NCBI RefSeq assembly: GCF_945859685.1
Contig: NC_079147.1
Span: forward strand, 169,801,174 to 169,865,173
Length of the DNA stretch: 64,000 nt
Origin: Eupeodes corollae
Lineage: Eukaryota; Arthropoda; Insecta; Diptera; Syrphidae
Direction: 5' to 3'
In this document: piece after piece, positions 23,053-33,816 of the stretch
How the letters are laid out: the number at the start of each line of letters is the position of its first letter
Position numbering within the stretch: the first letter of the stretch is position 1
Notes under the pieces: generated by a model
Databases searched by the model: none
What the model saw: the letters and a program-made list of their open reading frames with translations, nothing else
What the model was told of the DNA's origin: nothing
Made by a program: the position numbers and the translations under genes

Positions 23053-24705
23053 GATCTCTGCTTCGCGCCTTGAATGACTCTTTCACTCTTATTTCTGATT
23101 CTTCAGAAATTGTTGCAAAGCAAACGTTTCAGGTGGTGAAACCAAATTATTCTAAATCGAATGTCTTCCGTGACCTACAACTTATACACGATTTTGTGCA
23201 AAAAACTCTTTATCTCTGCATCATCCATTATCCGGGTGATGACTACTTTGATGGCGTTATTGACATATCGAAATTTCAATCCCTTAAACGATTAGAAGTA
23301 CAAAAGACAAATGTTAAACAAATTGTTGGCATTCAACCATTGCGGTCTCAACTACATCAATTGGTTTGTGTGCGCAGTCTGCAATCAGTTGTGGAAATAA
23401 TAACTCATTGTGGCGGCGATAATTCGAACGGCTTCGTATGGAATGAACTTAAAACTGCCGACTTCAGCTACAATAATTTGAAAACTGTTGACAGTTCTTT
23501 AGAATTCGCACAGTACCTACAGCATTTAAATCTGCGTCACAATCAACTAGTGAGTGTTGAGGCAATCAAATGGTTGCCAAATCTCAAAACTCTTGATCTA
23601 AGCTACAATCGATTGATCACTGTGCCTAATTTTCATGTGGAGACATCAAAGCGACTGCAATTCTTAAATCTAAGCAATAATTTTATAGAAGACCTTATTG
23701 GTATCTCAAAACTCGACTTATTAACTGATCTTGACCTCTCTGATAATTGTCTGTTGGATCATAATTCACTGTTTCCTCTTTGTGCTTTGGTGAGTTTGAA
23801 GTACTTAAATTTATACGGCAATCCACTCTATTGTCATCCGAATCATCGATTAGCAACAGCTCAGTTCTTGCACAAAGATACTTGCACAGTGAAATTCATT
23901 CTTGATTACGAACCGCTGTCGAAGAACGAAAAGGCATTGACTGGAACTCAGCAGCATGCAAGTCATTCCACCTACGTTGCAAAGTACATGATCAAATCAA
24001 ATAGCCGTCCGACACCTTTAAATAAGTCATCTTCAAGTCAAACACCAGCCTCAAGTGTAGGGTCATCAAATAGTTTTCAACAGAGGACTAATATAGGTGA
24101 TGAAGAAATTGGGTATACCTCATCAACTACCGATAAATCTAAGCGCGTTAAAATACGTCAGGTTATAATTGAGTGTTCTGACCAAAAAATAAGGGAAAAA
24201 GATGCAGTTGTTGACTCTAAAACCACAGAAAGAAATGTAAAAAGCAATAAAGATCACTTAGAAACTAAGAAACAGTTTAAAATTCTAAGAAACAAGTATG
24301 GTGCTGGGTGGCTACAAAACGAAAATGCTCATATTGTGCATACTATGTTAGGATTGAGTTCCTCAAATGCTTCGATAGCAATTGATTCTGAATGTACGCA
24401 ACAGGTTTTCTGTAATTATCTGGGTGAAATAAATGCTAATAATCTGACGGTTGCAGTAGAAGCTGATCTAGGAATTACGAAAACAACTGATGATATCACA
24501 CCAATAGAATATAGTTTAGAGAACAATGCGAAGACTAAGGATGTATCCGGTAATAAAAATGCCTTTGAGAGTGAAACGACCACTCAAGAAAACAAACAAA
24601 TCTTTCATTCGAATAGTAAAGACAAAGAAAAAGAAAGAATAGAACCTTTGGATATTGCTCCTCATTTGAAAAGTATTTATGCTGATTCAGTAAATGAAGA
24701 GGAAT
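23053..24705 (+). CDS. STK11IP: STK11IP-like exon 2: LRR domain and linker
   Basis: The exon starts after a T-rich tract and CAG (23050-23052) and ends at GAAT|GTAAGT; both phases fit the neighbours. It encodes residues 31-581. Blocks diagnostic of the family are FVQKTLYL, VCVRSLQSV, HCGGD, LDSSLEFA and GNPLY.HP.HR.ATAQFL. Five or so leucine-rich repeats (LxxLDLSxN type) lie at about residues 161-300. A Ser/Thr- and Lys-rich linker follows, with an FKILRNKYGAGWLQ block near residue 440 that matches the conserved FRERFGxxWLQ block of STK11IP. There is no signal peptide: the hydrophobic run before 23053 is intronic pyrimidine tract. Confidence 0.92.
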
Positions 24706-24761
24706 GTAAGTCTAATAACAATTTTTTTTAATATGTGTACATAATATTTTTTAATTCTTAG

Positions 24762-24879
24762 TTTCTGACCCTGAAACAGATGAAGATGATTATATTGTAA
24801 ATGCTTTGGGAACGAATCACCCTGTAATATTAACTATTTCATCTAATTATATTCGAGAAAAGCATACTTTAAACCATAA
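24762..24879 (+). CDS. STK11IP: STK11IP-like exon 3
   Basis: The acceptor TTCTTAG at 24755-24761 and donor ATAA|GTAATG bound a 118-bp exon, phase 1 in and phase 2 out. It reads SDPETDEDDYIVNALG, then HPVILTISSNYIREKHTL. The acidic stretch followed by VxLxISxNxIREK fits the start of a predicted beta-rich, PH-like region that follows the linker in this family. The preceding intron is only 56 bp. Confidence 0.83.
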
Positions 24880-24934
24880 GTAATGTTAGTTGTGACTTGA
24901 TAAAAATTTTAAATAATCTTTTTTTTTGTAACAG

Positions 24935-25070
24935 AACAAAAGTTAAATGGAGTTTGAAAATCTTAGAAAGTTGTGATCGAATGAAGTCGAATATGTTGCG
25001 CATTAATTTCGATACGATCAAAATGGATAAAAAAGAACGAGTTTATACGGTTGAAGAGTGTACATGCCAG
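24935..25070 (+). CDS. STK11IP: STK11IP-like exon 4
   Basis: The acceptor GTAACAG (24928-24934) and donor CCAG|GTAAGA bound a 136-bp exon. Its first base completes a Lys codon from exon 3, then TKVKWSLKILESCDRMKS and MDKKERVYTVEE follow. The alternation suggests beta strands, consistent with continuation of the region begun in exon 3. The exon ends in phase 0. Confidence 0.83.
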
Positions 25071-25300
25071 GTAAGAAAAACATTTTTTTTAATATATTGA
25101 ATGTTTGCATATTGTAATGAGTGGGAAATATTGAGCCTGGTAAAGCGTTTCACATTCGTGTAATGCGGCCAATGAAAAAATACCTGTACTTATCATTACG
25201 TCCGCAGTTGGGCTCAAGGGTAAACTGATAAGCATTAGCATAAGCTGTTGTTTTTTTGAGTGGTGTGATTTCTTTGTTGTTTTATTTGGGGATGCAATAT
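25071..25300. other. Intron 4, first part
   Basis: AT-rich intronic sequence; the opposite-strand frame at 25089-25346 has no recognisable motif. Confidence 0.4.
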
Positions 25301-25717
25301 TGTTTTTTTGTTTGTCATGGTAAATTATTGTTATTTTGTTTGTCATGGTAAATTATTGTTATTTTGTTTGTTTATTGAACTCTTTGTGTATATGTATAAT
25401 TGTAATTGTAATTGAAAGGTTCACTGATAACAAATATATTTAATGTTAGGAACATTCGAAAAAAGCATGTAACGCATAAGTAAGGTTTTTTTTATGTAAA
25501 TAAATCACTGTTTTTTTGTTTGTCATGGTAAATTATTGTTATTTTGTTTGTCATGGTAAATTATTGTTATTTTGTTTGTTTATTGAACTCTTTGTGTATA
25601 TGTATAATTGTAATTGTAATTGAAAGGTTCACTGATAACAAATATATTTAATGTTAGGAACATTCGAAAAAAAGCATGTAACGCATAAGTAAGGTTTTTT
25701 TTATGTAAATAAATCAC
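25301..25717. repeat. 208-bp tandem duplication in intron 4
   Basis: 25301-25508 and 25509-25717 are nearly identical; the difference seen is one A in an A-run. Each copy itself begins with a 28-bp unit (TTTGTCATGGTAAATTATTG onward) repeated twice in tandem. No coding potential. Confidence 0.9.
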
Positions 25718-26586
25718 TTTTGTATGCAATATTGAAAAATTTAAAATCGTCCTTTTAGTGATGTTTTATTTTTGTTTTTAGAAACTTGAATATAACTATC
25801 AATATGCTTGAGGTGTCATTTAAAATACAATGAACGGTTTTAATAGACTTAGTGTCGTATCAGTTATGAGCTCAGCGCCGGTAACTTAAACAGGTTCATT
25901 TTGAGACTGTACTCTAAAACATTTGGTCTATTAAAAATTGCACGTATCGAGTTCATAATCGCATTTGCATGTGTACCTCAAGCGATCGCTCGAAAGGTTA
26001 CATGCTTCCCTTGTTAATGCCTACCGAAGACAAGAAACATTTTCTCTGGTACTCAATTTGGCCTCTAAAGTCGTACACTTAAAAACTGATTAAAAACATG
26101 GCAATTATTTTTTGTCCTGACCCGAAAATGGCGGCAACTCTTGGCATCCAAGATTTAATATCGTCATTAAATTTGCCATATTCAACTCAAGATACGAACT
26201 GTCTTGTGACGTACTTTAGAATCTCACATTGTTCTTTGCTTGAGTGAAATCGCTTTGCTCAAAGGAGAAAGGAGTGGAATGCTCAGCAGACGAATCAACC
26301 GAAAATCGTTATTTGTGTGAGTAATTAATCTTTCGAATTGCTTCCAGCACGTTTGATTTTATTTGTTAAAATTATAATTATAATGTATGAAAACCTTATT
26401 AATTTAATATCACATACGTAGCAGTAGCTGCGACAAACGTCTTCTTTTTGTGAATTTTGTGGAGAAACATGTTAGTTGAAGAATTTTACTTTGTTGAGTT
26501 TTGGTCAAGTTATGTTCTTAAGTCACATGCAGGTGAAGCTAATGTACATAAGTGTATTAAAAATAAATATTAATATAATTCCATAG
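25718..26586. other. Intron 4, last part
   Basis: No gene or recognisable repeat; it ends at the CATAG acceptor at 26582-26586. Confidence 0.4.
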
Positions 26587-26719
26587 GAACTTGAAAAAAA
26601 GTTAAGGGCGATCTTATCCAAACGTGACCTATTTGAAATGAACCAAAAAGTCTTTCGATGCATCAACTGTAGTTGTCAATTTTCCGTAGAAAACACTCTA
26701 AACAATCATCAAAAGCAAG
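26587..26719 (+). CDS. STK11IP: STK11IP-like exon 5 (first CxxC pair)
   Basis: The exon lies between CATAG and AAG|GTAAGT and is phase 0 in, phase 1 out. It encodes ELEKKLRAILSKRDLFEMNQ followed by VFRCINCSCQF. The CINC pair, with CPDC in the next exon, looks like a split zinc-ribbon; the metal-binding role is inference from the cysteine spacing. Confidence 0.83.
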
Positions 26720-26778
26720 GTAAGTTTAAGCTTTTCCGATTTCTTTGTTCTCGTTCAGAAGAAAAAAAATATTTCTAG

Positions 26779-26994
26779 ATATTTATTGTCCCGATTGCAA
26801 GAGTACATTCGTAACTGAAATTCACAGCTTGCCTGCGTCTCTCGAAAAAATATCAAAAGATGCCTCAAAACTACCTGTTGCAAAAATCAAAGATGTGATA
26901 GAAGAAGAAAAGCCGTTGACATTTGAACCATCACTTTACGAAGATAAAAATGAATTGATCAGCAAACCCGAAAACAGGATGAATGAAAGCATTG
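26779..26994 (+). CDS. STK11IP: STK11IP-like exon 6 (second CxxC pair)
   Basis: The acceptor TTCTAG (26773-26778) and donor ATTG|GTAAGG bound 216 bp. The first two bases complete an Asp codon, then IYCPDCKSTFVTE gives the second CxxC pair. The rest is Lys/Glu-rich and probably disordered. An ATG at 26745 in the same frame is intronic; the protein does not start there. Confidence 0.83.
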
Positions 26995-29009
26995 GTAAGG
27001 TCACATATTTTTTGCGTTATTATTTATCGAATATTTGCATTTATTCATGATCAATACAATAGACTTTTTTTATGACTAGACAGTTTGTACCATTTACTTT
27101 TTTTTTAAATCGACGATGAATGAATTGAATATAACAGATTTAATTTAGATTTATATGGATTTAGATTATATTTATGTTTTTATGGCAAGTTTGGGTGGTT
27201 TAATAGATTGCAGCAATTTTCCAAATAGTACTTGCTGCACTCGATGTTAAAAAAAAAATACATTATATTTAAACAGGAAGAGTAGTCATCTGAACAAACT
27301 TCCTCGTTTTTGTATATTCGTTGTTGTGCCGCCCTGTAGCAGTCGCTACAAAAACTTAAAGGAAATAAAAAATAATTAACAAAAAAAAAGGATTATTAAA
27401 AAATAGAAACTTAAAATGCACAAACATACAAAAGACAAAATTCACAAACAAATATAAACACAAAATATACCAATGTAAGAGCAGAGTGGCATTATGTCCA
27501 TAATCTTAGAAAACAAATTTAAATCACAAAAATTAAAACAAAACATAAATTATTGAGACATTTTTTTCATATTTGTAGTTATAGAATACTTTTTTTTTAT
27601 TTAGTTGTCAATGTGCTTGTCTATTAATGACTAAAAGCATTAAAATCGAAAACTAAAAACGAATTTTATTTTTTGAGAAGATTGGAAACAAATAAATCTA
27701 CTATACTATTTTTTAGTCAGGTAGTCATGTGTGCGGCCGGTAAAAGCAGTTTCCTTAAATTAAATTTTTCTTTAAATCATGTTTTTCTACCGAATCGTGT
27801 GCTGTTGTAGATGTTTTGAGTTATGTAGTTGACAACGCTCAACTGCGGCTAGACTATTAATTCCTAGAATTTTTGTAAAAAAAACATTATAACTGATGAT
27901 CTACCATTGTAGGCTCAAAAAGTAATTAATTTATTTGCATTTAAATCATCGAACATAATAGTATTCAAAAAAAAAAGTTTTACTTCAGGGTAAAAAAACG
28001 AAAATTTCGCGGTTGTTTTCGTGTTGCGTTGCGCTTGAGGTTGGACACTTGGATTATAAATTAGGTTAGAATTTTAGATCTCAGTTGAATGAAACTGAGC
28101 TCTAGCGTGACTTTTGCTAATTTTGTAGCACCCCGTAGATAGGCTCGAAATTCTGACATTTTATGATCAAAATTTAAAAAAAACATTCTGTTTTCGTTTG
28201 AGCGGACATTTATTTAAGGATTTAGTTTTGATATTAATACTTTTTTTGCAAATAAAATGTGTGTTTTGGTGTTTTATTGATTTTCGTTGATTATTTCAAA
28301 TAATTCTTTTTTGATGAATTTACATGTACACATTTATTTACATATTCGTGTTGCACTGAAAATCTTAGAAGAACAAATATTAAAAGAAATTGGTTTCGAG
28401 TCATGCGACTAAACTATCATACGATGTATGCAATTTAAATGAAGTATCGCGTGGAAAGTTTAAAAAAATCGTGTGTTCAGTAGTATTTTTAGCTTTCAGT
28501 TGCATAATGTTAAAATGGGAGTTCTGCCATCTATAAAAAGATTTATCTATAGATGTATCTGGTTGTTTTGTCCATGGTAATTTGATTATTTTAAATTGGA
28601 TGTTATTTATCGACATAATTTAAATAGCTCTTGTGTTTACTTGTGCAGAGCGAATAGTCGTGGTCATTATAATCGTCAATATGTATAATGCCCCCACCCT
28701 TTAATGAAATAAATATGTACAACTATAAAGCGCACGAAAAGTAAATAGTTGGTTTATGTAAATTCTACCAACTGACCGTTTGGGCCTTTACAATCCTCTT
28801 TGTTTGCGGCCACACAAATCAGAGCTACCGTAGAATGAATAAATGAAATAAATTTATTTCAATTAATGTTAACAATGTGGGTATTTTTACATTTAAGTCT
28901 GAATTCTGTAATAATCATATCCCAGATTTTATTATTTGTGATTCTGTATTAAGGTTGACAACTTAAAAATAAGATCAGTGATTATTGATATCAGATTTGA
29001 ACCCGTATA
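26995..29009. other. Intron 6, first part
   Basis: Two kilobases of AT-rich sequence. I see no coding frame, RNA gene or recognisable transposon motif; the opposite-strand frame at 28401-28616 is probably chance. Confidence 0.4.
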
Positions 29010-29220
29010 ATACTACTTGAATTTAATGGCCCGAAAGGTAATTTCTAACCCAACAAAGAAGAAATTCATCGATACTAAAAGCACGCATATTCGATAAGAG
29101 AGCTTGACTCTATCAAATGCAATAACATTACTTTCTCCAAAACAATGTACATAATTATTTGTTCCGCTGTTCGGAGATCACCAGTAGATCTATTGCTACG
29201 AAACCACCACTTAAATTACT
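29010..29220 (-). pseudogene. CR1/Jockey-type LINE scrap
   Basis: The plus-strand DNA matches 41445-41660 at many positions: a CCGAAAGGTAATT block, TTCGATAAGAG, TCTCCAAAAC and GTAGATCTATTGCTACGAAA. This is the reverse transcriptase palm region of the minus-strand LINE copy there. No frame is preserved. Confidence 0.65.
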
Positions 29221-29494
29221 TTCTATTTAAATTCTCCCGTTAGCGAAAAATGCTTCCATCCATCTCATAGATTTTTGAATTGGGTAACTACGAGTTACGA
29301 GTTGTTTGATGTTCCATTTTGACAAATGAGAGTTAAGAAAAAAGGACCATATTGTTCCTTGTGTCTATTGGTGCTGGATTCTTGCATTATTGAGTAAAGA
29401 TTAGATTTTTATTTTTCGAATTTGTACTTACATACATACTTGATAAAGGTAAATTAGGACCCCACCCAAAAAACTTCCCCATCTAGCTCGGTCT
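29221..29494. other. Intron 6, no recognised feature
   Basis: Nothing recognised between the LINE scrap and the RTE-like 3' end. Confidence 0.35.
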
Positions 29495-29655
29495 CTAGCT
29501 TACTTACTTACTTAATTACTTAAGGTGGCGCTACAGTCCGGGCGGATCTGGTGCTCAACCAACATGCGTCTCCAGCCAGCTCGGTCCCTAGCTAGCTGTC
29601 TCCAGTTTCGCACGCCAAGTTGGTTGAGGTCTTCACCCACCTGACTGCGCCACCT
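29495..29655 (-). pseudogene. C-terminal end and tail of an RTE-like LINE
   Basis: On the minus strand a continuous frame reads RWRSQVGEDLNQLGV, RNWRQLARDRAGWRRMLVE and QIRPDCSAT, the C-terminus of RTE-like reverse transcriptases (RW.DQV..DL..LG..NWR..A..R..WR). It ends in a (TAAG)n tail at 29500-29522. It is most likely the far part of the element at 30798-32400, separated from it by an inserted LINE. Confidence 0.75.
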
Positions 29656-30797
29656 GGTTAGGTTAGGTTATTGTGGCAGTCTAAGATGGAAACGGACACA
29701 CTTACGCCAGTTTAAAGGCCCATTGTGATACCACATGAATCTTGAGGCTTCCTTCTAAGCTCAATGGAACCAGCTTGAGTCCCTTACGAAACGTGAGAGG
29801 CTGATTATACCGATATGATTTAGATCGTTTAGATTGTAACGAAGAATTCTCATAGGTAATTCTTGCGTTTTCGAGCTAGAGCAGGGCATGTGCAGAGAAG
29901 ATGAGGAACCGTTTCTTCCTCTTCCTCGTCCATACAGCTTCTGCAAAAGTCATTTGAGAATACGCCTAGTCCCGTGGCGTGCTTTCCTATTAGACAGTGT
30001 CCGGTTATGACACCTATTATCGAGCTAATATACGATCTGCTTAGAGAGAGCAAGCACCTTGAACGTTTTAAATCCAGTGTTGGCCAGATGTTTTTTGTGG
30101 CTTGACACGTGGTAACGTTGTTCCACCTGGTGCCTGACCTCCTCGCAACGTCTTGCATTAGCAACAGTTTACAAGTAGCGATTGGAATGCCAGTACTTGC
30201 CAAACGTGGTAGGATGGGCTGTACTGTACCGTTCCTGGCGAGTTCATCTGCCTTACAGTTACCTGGAATGTCTCTATGGCCCGGCACCCAGCAAAGGTGA
30301 ATAATAAACTGTTGCGCCATCTCCATTAGAGATGATCGACAGTTATGGACTGTTATAGAGTTTGTAGAGACAGAGTCCAGAGATTTGATAGCGGCTTGGC
30401 TGTCAGAGAAAATACGGATATCAGATGTTGATATCACGTTTTCTTTGAGCCAAGACAAGACTTCCTTAATCGCCAAAAGTTCAGCCTGGAACACGCTACA
30501 ATGATTGGGAAGGCGGAATGAGAGACTTAATTTCAGTCGTTCAGAGTACACACCTCCACCAACCCCTTCTTTGGTTTTTGAGCCATCGGTGTAAAAATGG
30601 ATTGACTCATCCTCCAAGAATGTCCTATCCTCCCAAAAAGATCTGGTAGGTACAGAAATCTGGAAGTTTCTGTCGAATTGTAGTTTGGGGATGGTGTAGT
30701 CTGTGTGCTTTGGAATTGATTCTAAGTACCTTAGAAATTCGGAGTGGCCAATGTTGTTGTTATTCCACTGCGACGAAGTATTGAAGCGAATAGCAGA
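29656..30797 (-). pseudogene. 5'-truncated LINE with RNase H and C-terminal knuckle
   Basis: The minus-strand frame gives LSAIRFNTSSQWNNNN, RNase H motifs FYTDGSK (about 30590), FQAELLAIKEVLSW, IFSDSQAAI and WVPGHRDIPGNCKADELAR (about 30290-30230), then LDLKRSRCLLSLSRS and the knuckle CRSCMDEE...HLLCTCPAL (about 29940-29880). D, E, D and the late H/D positions of RNase H are all present. The long open frame runs 30824-29850; its first few residues (MLREKNSS) come from the RTE-like element in a different phase. The 3' end is AACCTAACCTAACC-like. The reverse transcriptase is absent. Confidence 0.83.
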
Positions 30798-32400
30798 GAG
30801 CGAAGAATTTTTCTCTCGAAGCATCCTAAGAACCTCTCATCTTTCTTTGACAGGCTCCAGGCTTCAGCGCCATAAATGAGAACCGGGATGATGAGTGTCT
30901 TATAAATAGTGATTTTAGATGCTCGAGAGAGGACTTTACTTCTAAATTTCCTTCTAAGTCCAAAGAAGCAGCGATTTGCAAGAGTCGTTGTCTCTGTTTA
31001 TAGCGGTGCCTAGGTAGACAAAGAACTTAACTACATCGAAGTTATTGCTGTCCATGTCAATGTCCTTTTTTGATGACAGCATTTACTTGGTCTTGGCCTT
31101 TTTTGACATCAAATACATCGGTAAGATCTTTTCCGACCTTGATAGAGCAGCTTGCATTCTCCACCGTCATTCTGCACAAACAGATAAGATTGACAGGGAT
31201 ACCAAAACTAGACATTGCTCTGGAGATCTTTCCTATAGATGCTGTCATACACGGCTTTAAAATCGATAAAGAGATGGTGGGTATCGATTTGAAGCTCCTG
31301 GTTTTTTTTTCCAAGATCTGCCGTAGTGTGAATATTTGGTCGATAGTAGACTTTCCTGGTCTGAAGCCACACTGATAAGGACCTATCAGGTTTTTGACGA
31401 ACGGCTTCAGACGTTCACATAATACTGCAGAGAGGATCTTATACGCAATGTTAAGGAGGCTGATGCCTCTGTAGTTGGCGCAGTTTAGAGGGTCTCCTTT
31501 CTTATGTATCGGGCACACTATGCTAAGATTCCACTCATCGGGCATGCTTTCTTCCGACCATATTTTGCAGATGAGTTGGTGCATCCTCCGTACCAAGTCA
31601 TCGCCTGCTGCTTTGAATAGTTCGGCAGCGGTGCCGTCAGCCCCAGCAGCTTTGTTTGACTTAAGTTTAGATATAGGTATCTTCACTTCGTCAAGGTCGG
31701 GTAGGCGGAATTGTTGATCTGCGTCGCCGAGGTTGAGTGGTTCTATCTCCCTTACAGCGGAATTCGGTTCGTCATCGCCGTTATATAATTTGGAAAAGTG
31801 ATCTTTCCATATTCCCAGCATCGACTGTGGTTCTACTACGATGTTCCCTTGATCGTCCTTACAGGCTTCGGTTCGTGGCTGGTACCCTTGGGAGGTTTTT
31901 TTTACCTTTTGGTAAAATTTACGAACCACATTCCTGTTGAGACATCCCTCTACCTCCTCGATCGCGAGCTTTTCTAGCTCCCTCTTTTTCCATCTAAGAA
32001 GCCGGTGTTCCTCTCTCCTCTTCTGCCCGTAGAGCTCGCGAGCAGCTCTAGTCCTTTTGTGCAGCGCCGTTTTGTATGCCTCTTGTTTCGCTGCGTGAGC
32101 TTGCCGGCATTCGTCGTCAAACCAGGGTTTTTCTGTGGTCCCAACCCGGAGGGCCAGATCCTTAGTATAACTCCAAGGAAGGGGAGCCGGATAAACCGCT
32201 TCTTACAGGCTTGGCTCCAAATATGTCGAAGAAGCCCTATAAGGTTTTCACTAAGTAGTTCAACCTTACTGGAACTGTAGACGCCATCGTTGATTCTATC
32301 TCGAGAATTCGTCCGCTGCCGCCTGGATAAGGAGAGATGCCTTAGTGGAAACACCTCTCCCCCCCTCTCTCGTTTGCTGCTCTTGAATGCACATGTCTAC
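30798..32400 (-). pseudogene. RTE-like LINE reverse transcriptase, interrupted
   Basis: The minus strand reads a linker with AAKQEAYKTALHKR-like blocks in shifted frames (32130-32010), KLKSNKAAGADGT (31690-31640), MPDEWNLSIVCPIHKKGD (31540-31490), ANYRGISLLN, GPYQCGFRPGKSTIDQIF (31385-31325), then degraded palm frames. YGAEAWSLSKKDERFLGC (30880-30830) closes this part. The open frame 31929-31057 covers residues up to the palm. It stops abruptly near 30797 where the RNase H LINE begins, and the missing C-terminus reappears at 29655. No endonuclease is left, and frameshifts show it is dead. Confidence 0.8.
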
Positions 32401-33294
32401 CATTTGAACATCCTTAAAAGAAGCTAAGATAAAAAATAAAGTTTTAGAGAAAATTAAAAAAAATCTATCGGTTTGTTGTTGAGAAAATTCGAATTTTCGT
32501 TTTTTGACCAAAAAAAATGTATGGGGGCCACTGTTAGTTTTGATCTTAAAAAAAAAAATGAAAAAAACGCCTAACGCGAAACTGCTCAAAAGCTTAACTT
32601 CCAAGTTTGAACTCAATCGACCCAATGGTGTAGGCTGTAGGAGCGTGGACAGATAGACAAAACCGACCGAAAGGAATCGCGGGACCCACTTTTTTTGACT
32701 CCTCTACGATCGTAATATCATTTTTGATTAAAATCTCGAGCTCGAAATTTTGCACGAATGCAAAACTTGCCATATAGTTCCTATATGTTGCAAGTAAAAA
32801 TTATTTGTATATAATCTACTTCAAACCTCAAATAAAATGAAAATAAAAAATTATGCGTTGGGAAAACTTTATTCGATTTATTTAAATTTTTACAGAAAAT
32901 AGTGTTGAATAATATGCATTACACATGAATCTCGTGAAGTAATAATTAAATATGCAATGGACAAAAATTATTATTCGATTTATTTTTCCGAAAAATATTT
33001 TAATTATTTGGTCTGCACTACGACTATAGTAATAAAAATCGGGTTTTCATTGTGTTCTCTTATGCAAACATTGGTATGCAATGCTTATATTTCGTGTTGG
33101 TTGCTTGAATCAATACATTACAAATTATGTTATTATATAATTGATATGCATAGTCTCTCAGTAAAAGCTTCATCAACGTTTAATGCTAACAACAAATTAA
33201 TAATCCAATCATTCAAATTAAGTTAATATCATTCGTTTATGCTCACCATGGATTTGCAACTACAAAATGTAATATACTTTTAAAATTGTTTCAG
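32401..33294. other. Intron 6, last part; probable dispersed repeat then AT-rich DNA
   Basis: 32400-32820 holds a moderately GC-rich stretch with phrases such as AATCGCGGGACCCACTTTTT and CGAATGCAAAACTTGCCATA that look like an old dispersed repeat; I cannot name it. 32820-33294 is AT-rich and ends in a T-rich tract before the CAG at 33292-33294. Confidence 0.35.
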
Positions 33295-33816
33295 GCTCTA
33301 CAAACTCATTGAACGAATCGTCATCCTGTTCGAAAATTTCCCACTCGCAGGATTCTTTCGACTCAAATCAGAGTGTTGCTGGTAGTTCAGCTACGGATCG
33401 TGAAAACTATTTAAAGTCCAATACTGAAAGCGATGTAGATATTATAAGTAATCCCAGCCAAAGTAGTATTGAAGTACTCGATAACATTCATTCTAGCAGA
33501 AAAAATTCAGAAGATCGAAAAGTTAGCCAGTCCTCGAATTTGAAAACTATTAATGACTATTTAGTCAGTTCTGGCGACACTCAACAAAATGTGGAAAACA
33601 AGGACTTGGATAATTTGAAACAAAAAACATTTTCAGCTCAAGTTCACTTGACTGAAAGTAGTTCATCTGGCTCGGTGACAGATAGTGTATGTACAACGTA
33701 CGATCAAGGGAATGTTATACCCGTTTCAGACGAAGAGAAAAATGTTATGAAAACTGAGTTCATAACCGAAGAAACGAAAAAGAAAGGAGAGTCAAAATTG
33801 TCTACAATGTTTGGCG
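33295..33816 (+). CDS. STK11IP: STK11IP-like exon 7 (Ser-rich linker)
   Basis: The acceptor TTTCAG (33289-33294) and donor GGCG|GTAAGT bound 522 bp, phase 1 in and phase 1 out. It encodes residues 783-956: STNSLNESSSCSKISHSQDS, then NPSQSSIEVLD, then a Glu/Lys/Ser-rich tail ending STMFGG. The IIS-NPSQSSIEVL block resembles the Ser-rich segment that precedes the C-terminal domain in this family. The frame stays open past the donor to 33905, but the strong GTAAGT and the lack of conserved sequence after it favour splicing. Confidence 0.83.

Larger units (their letters stand above)
11118..33816 (+). other. STK11IP: STK11IP-like gene span, exons 1-7 (3' end outside window)
   Basis: Seven coding exons joined at GT..AG introns give one uninterrupted frame of about 956 codons: an N-terminal leader, an LRR array, a long low-complexity linker, a region of predicted beta-rich folding, paired CxxC motifs and a Ser-rich acidic tail. 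The human protein is about 1,090 residues and has a further C-terminal domain that I do not find here. Family knowledge: STK11IP binds the kinase LKB1/STK11 and localises to endosome/lysosome membranes, with roles reported in LKB1 and SMAD4 localisation and lysosomal/mTORC1 signalling. Introns 1 and 6 are 11.8 and 6.3 kb and full of transposon debris. Confidence 0.85.

Noticed and set aside
24897..25100. Separate small gene starting at 24897
   Set aside because: The conserved part is STK11IP exon 4; the start and end of this open frame are intronic.
25301..25717. CRISPR-like direct repeats
   Set aside because: The repeats are contiguous duplications without unique spacers, inside an intron of an animal gene.
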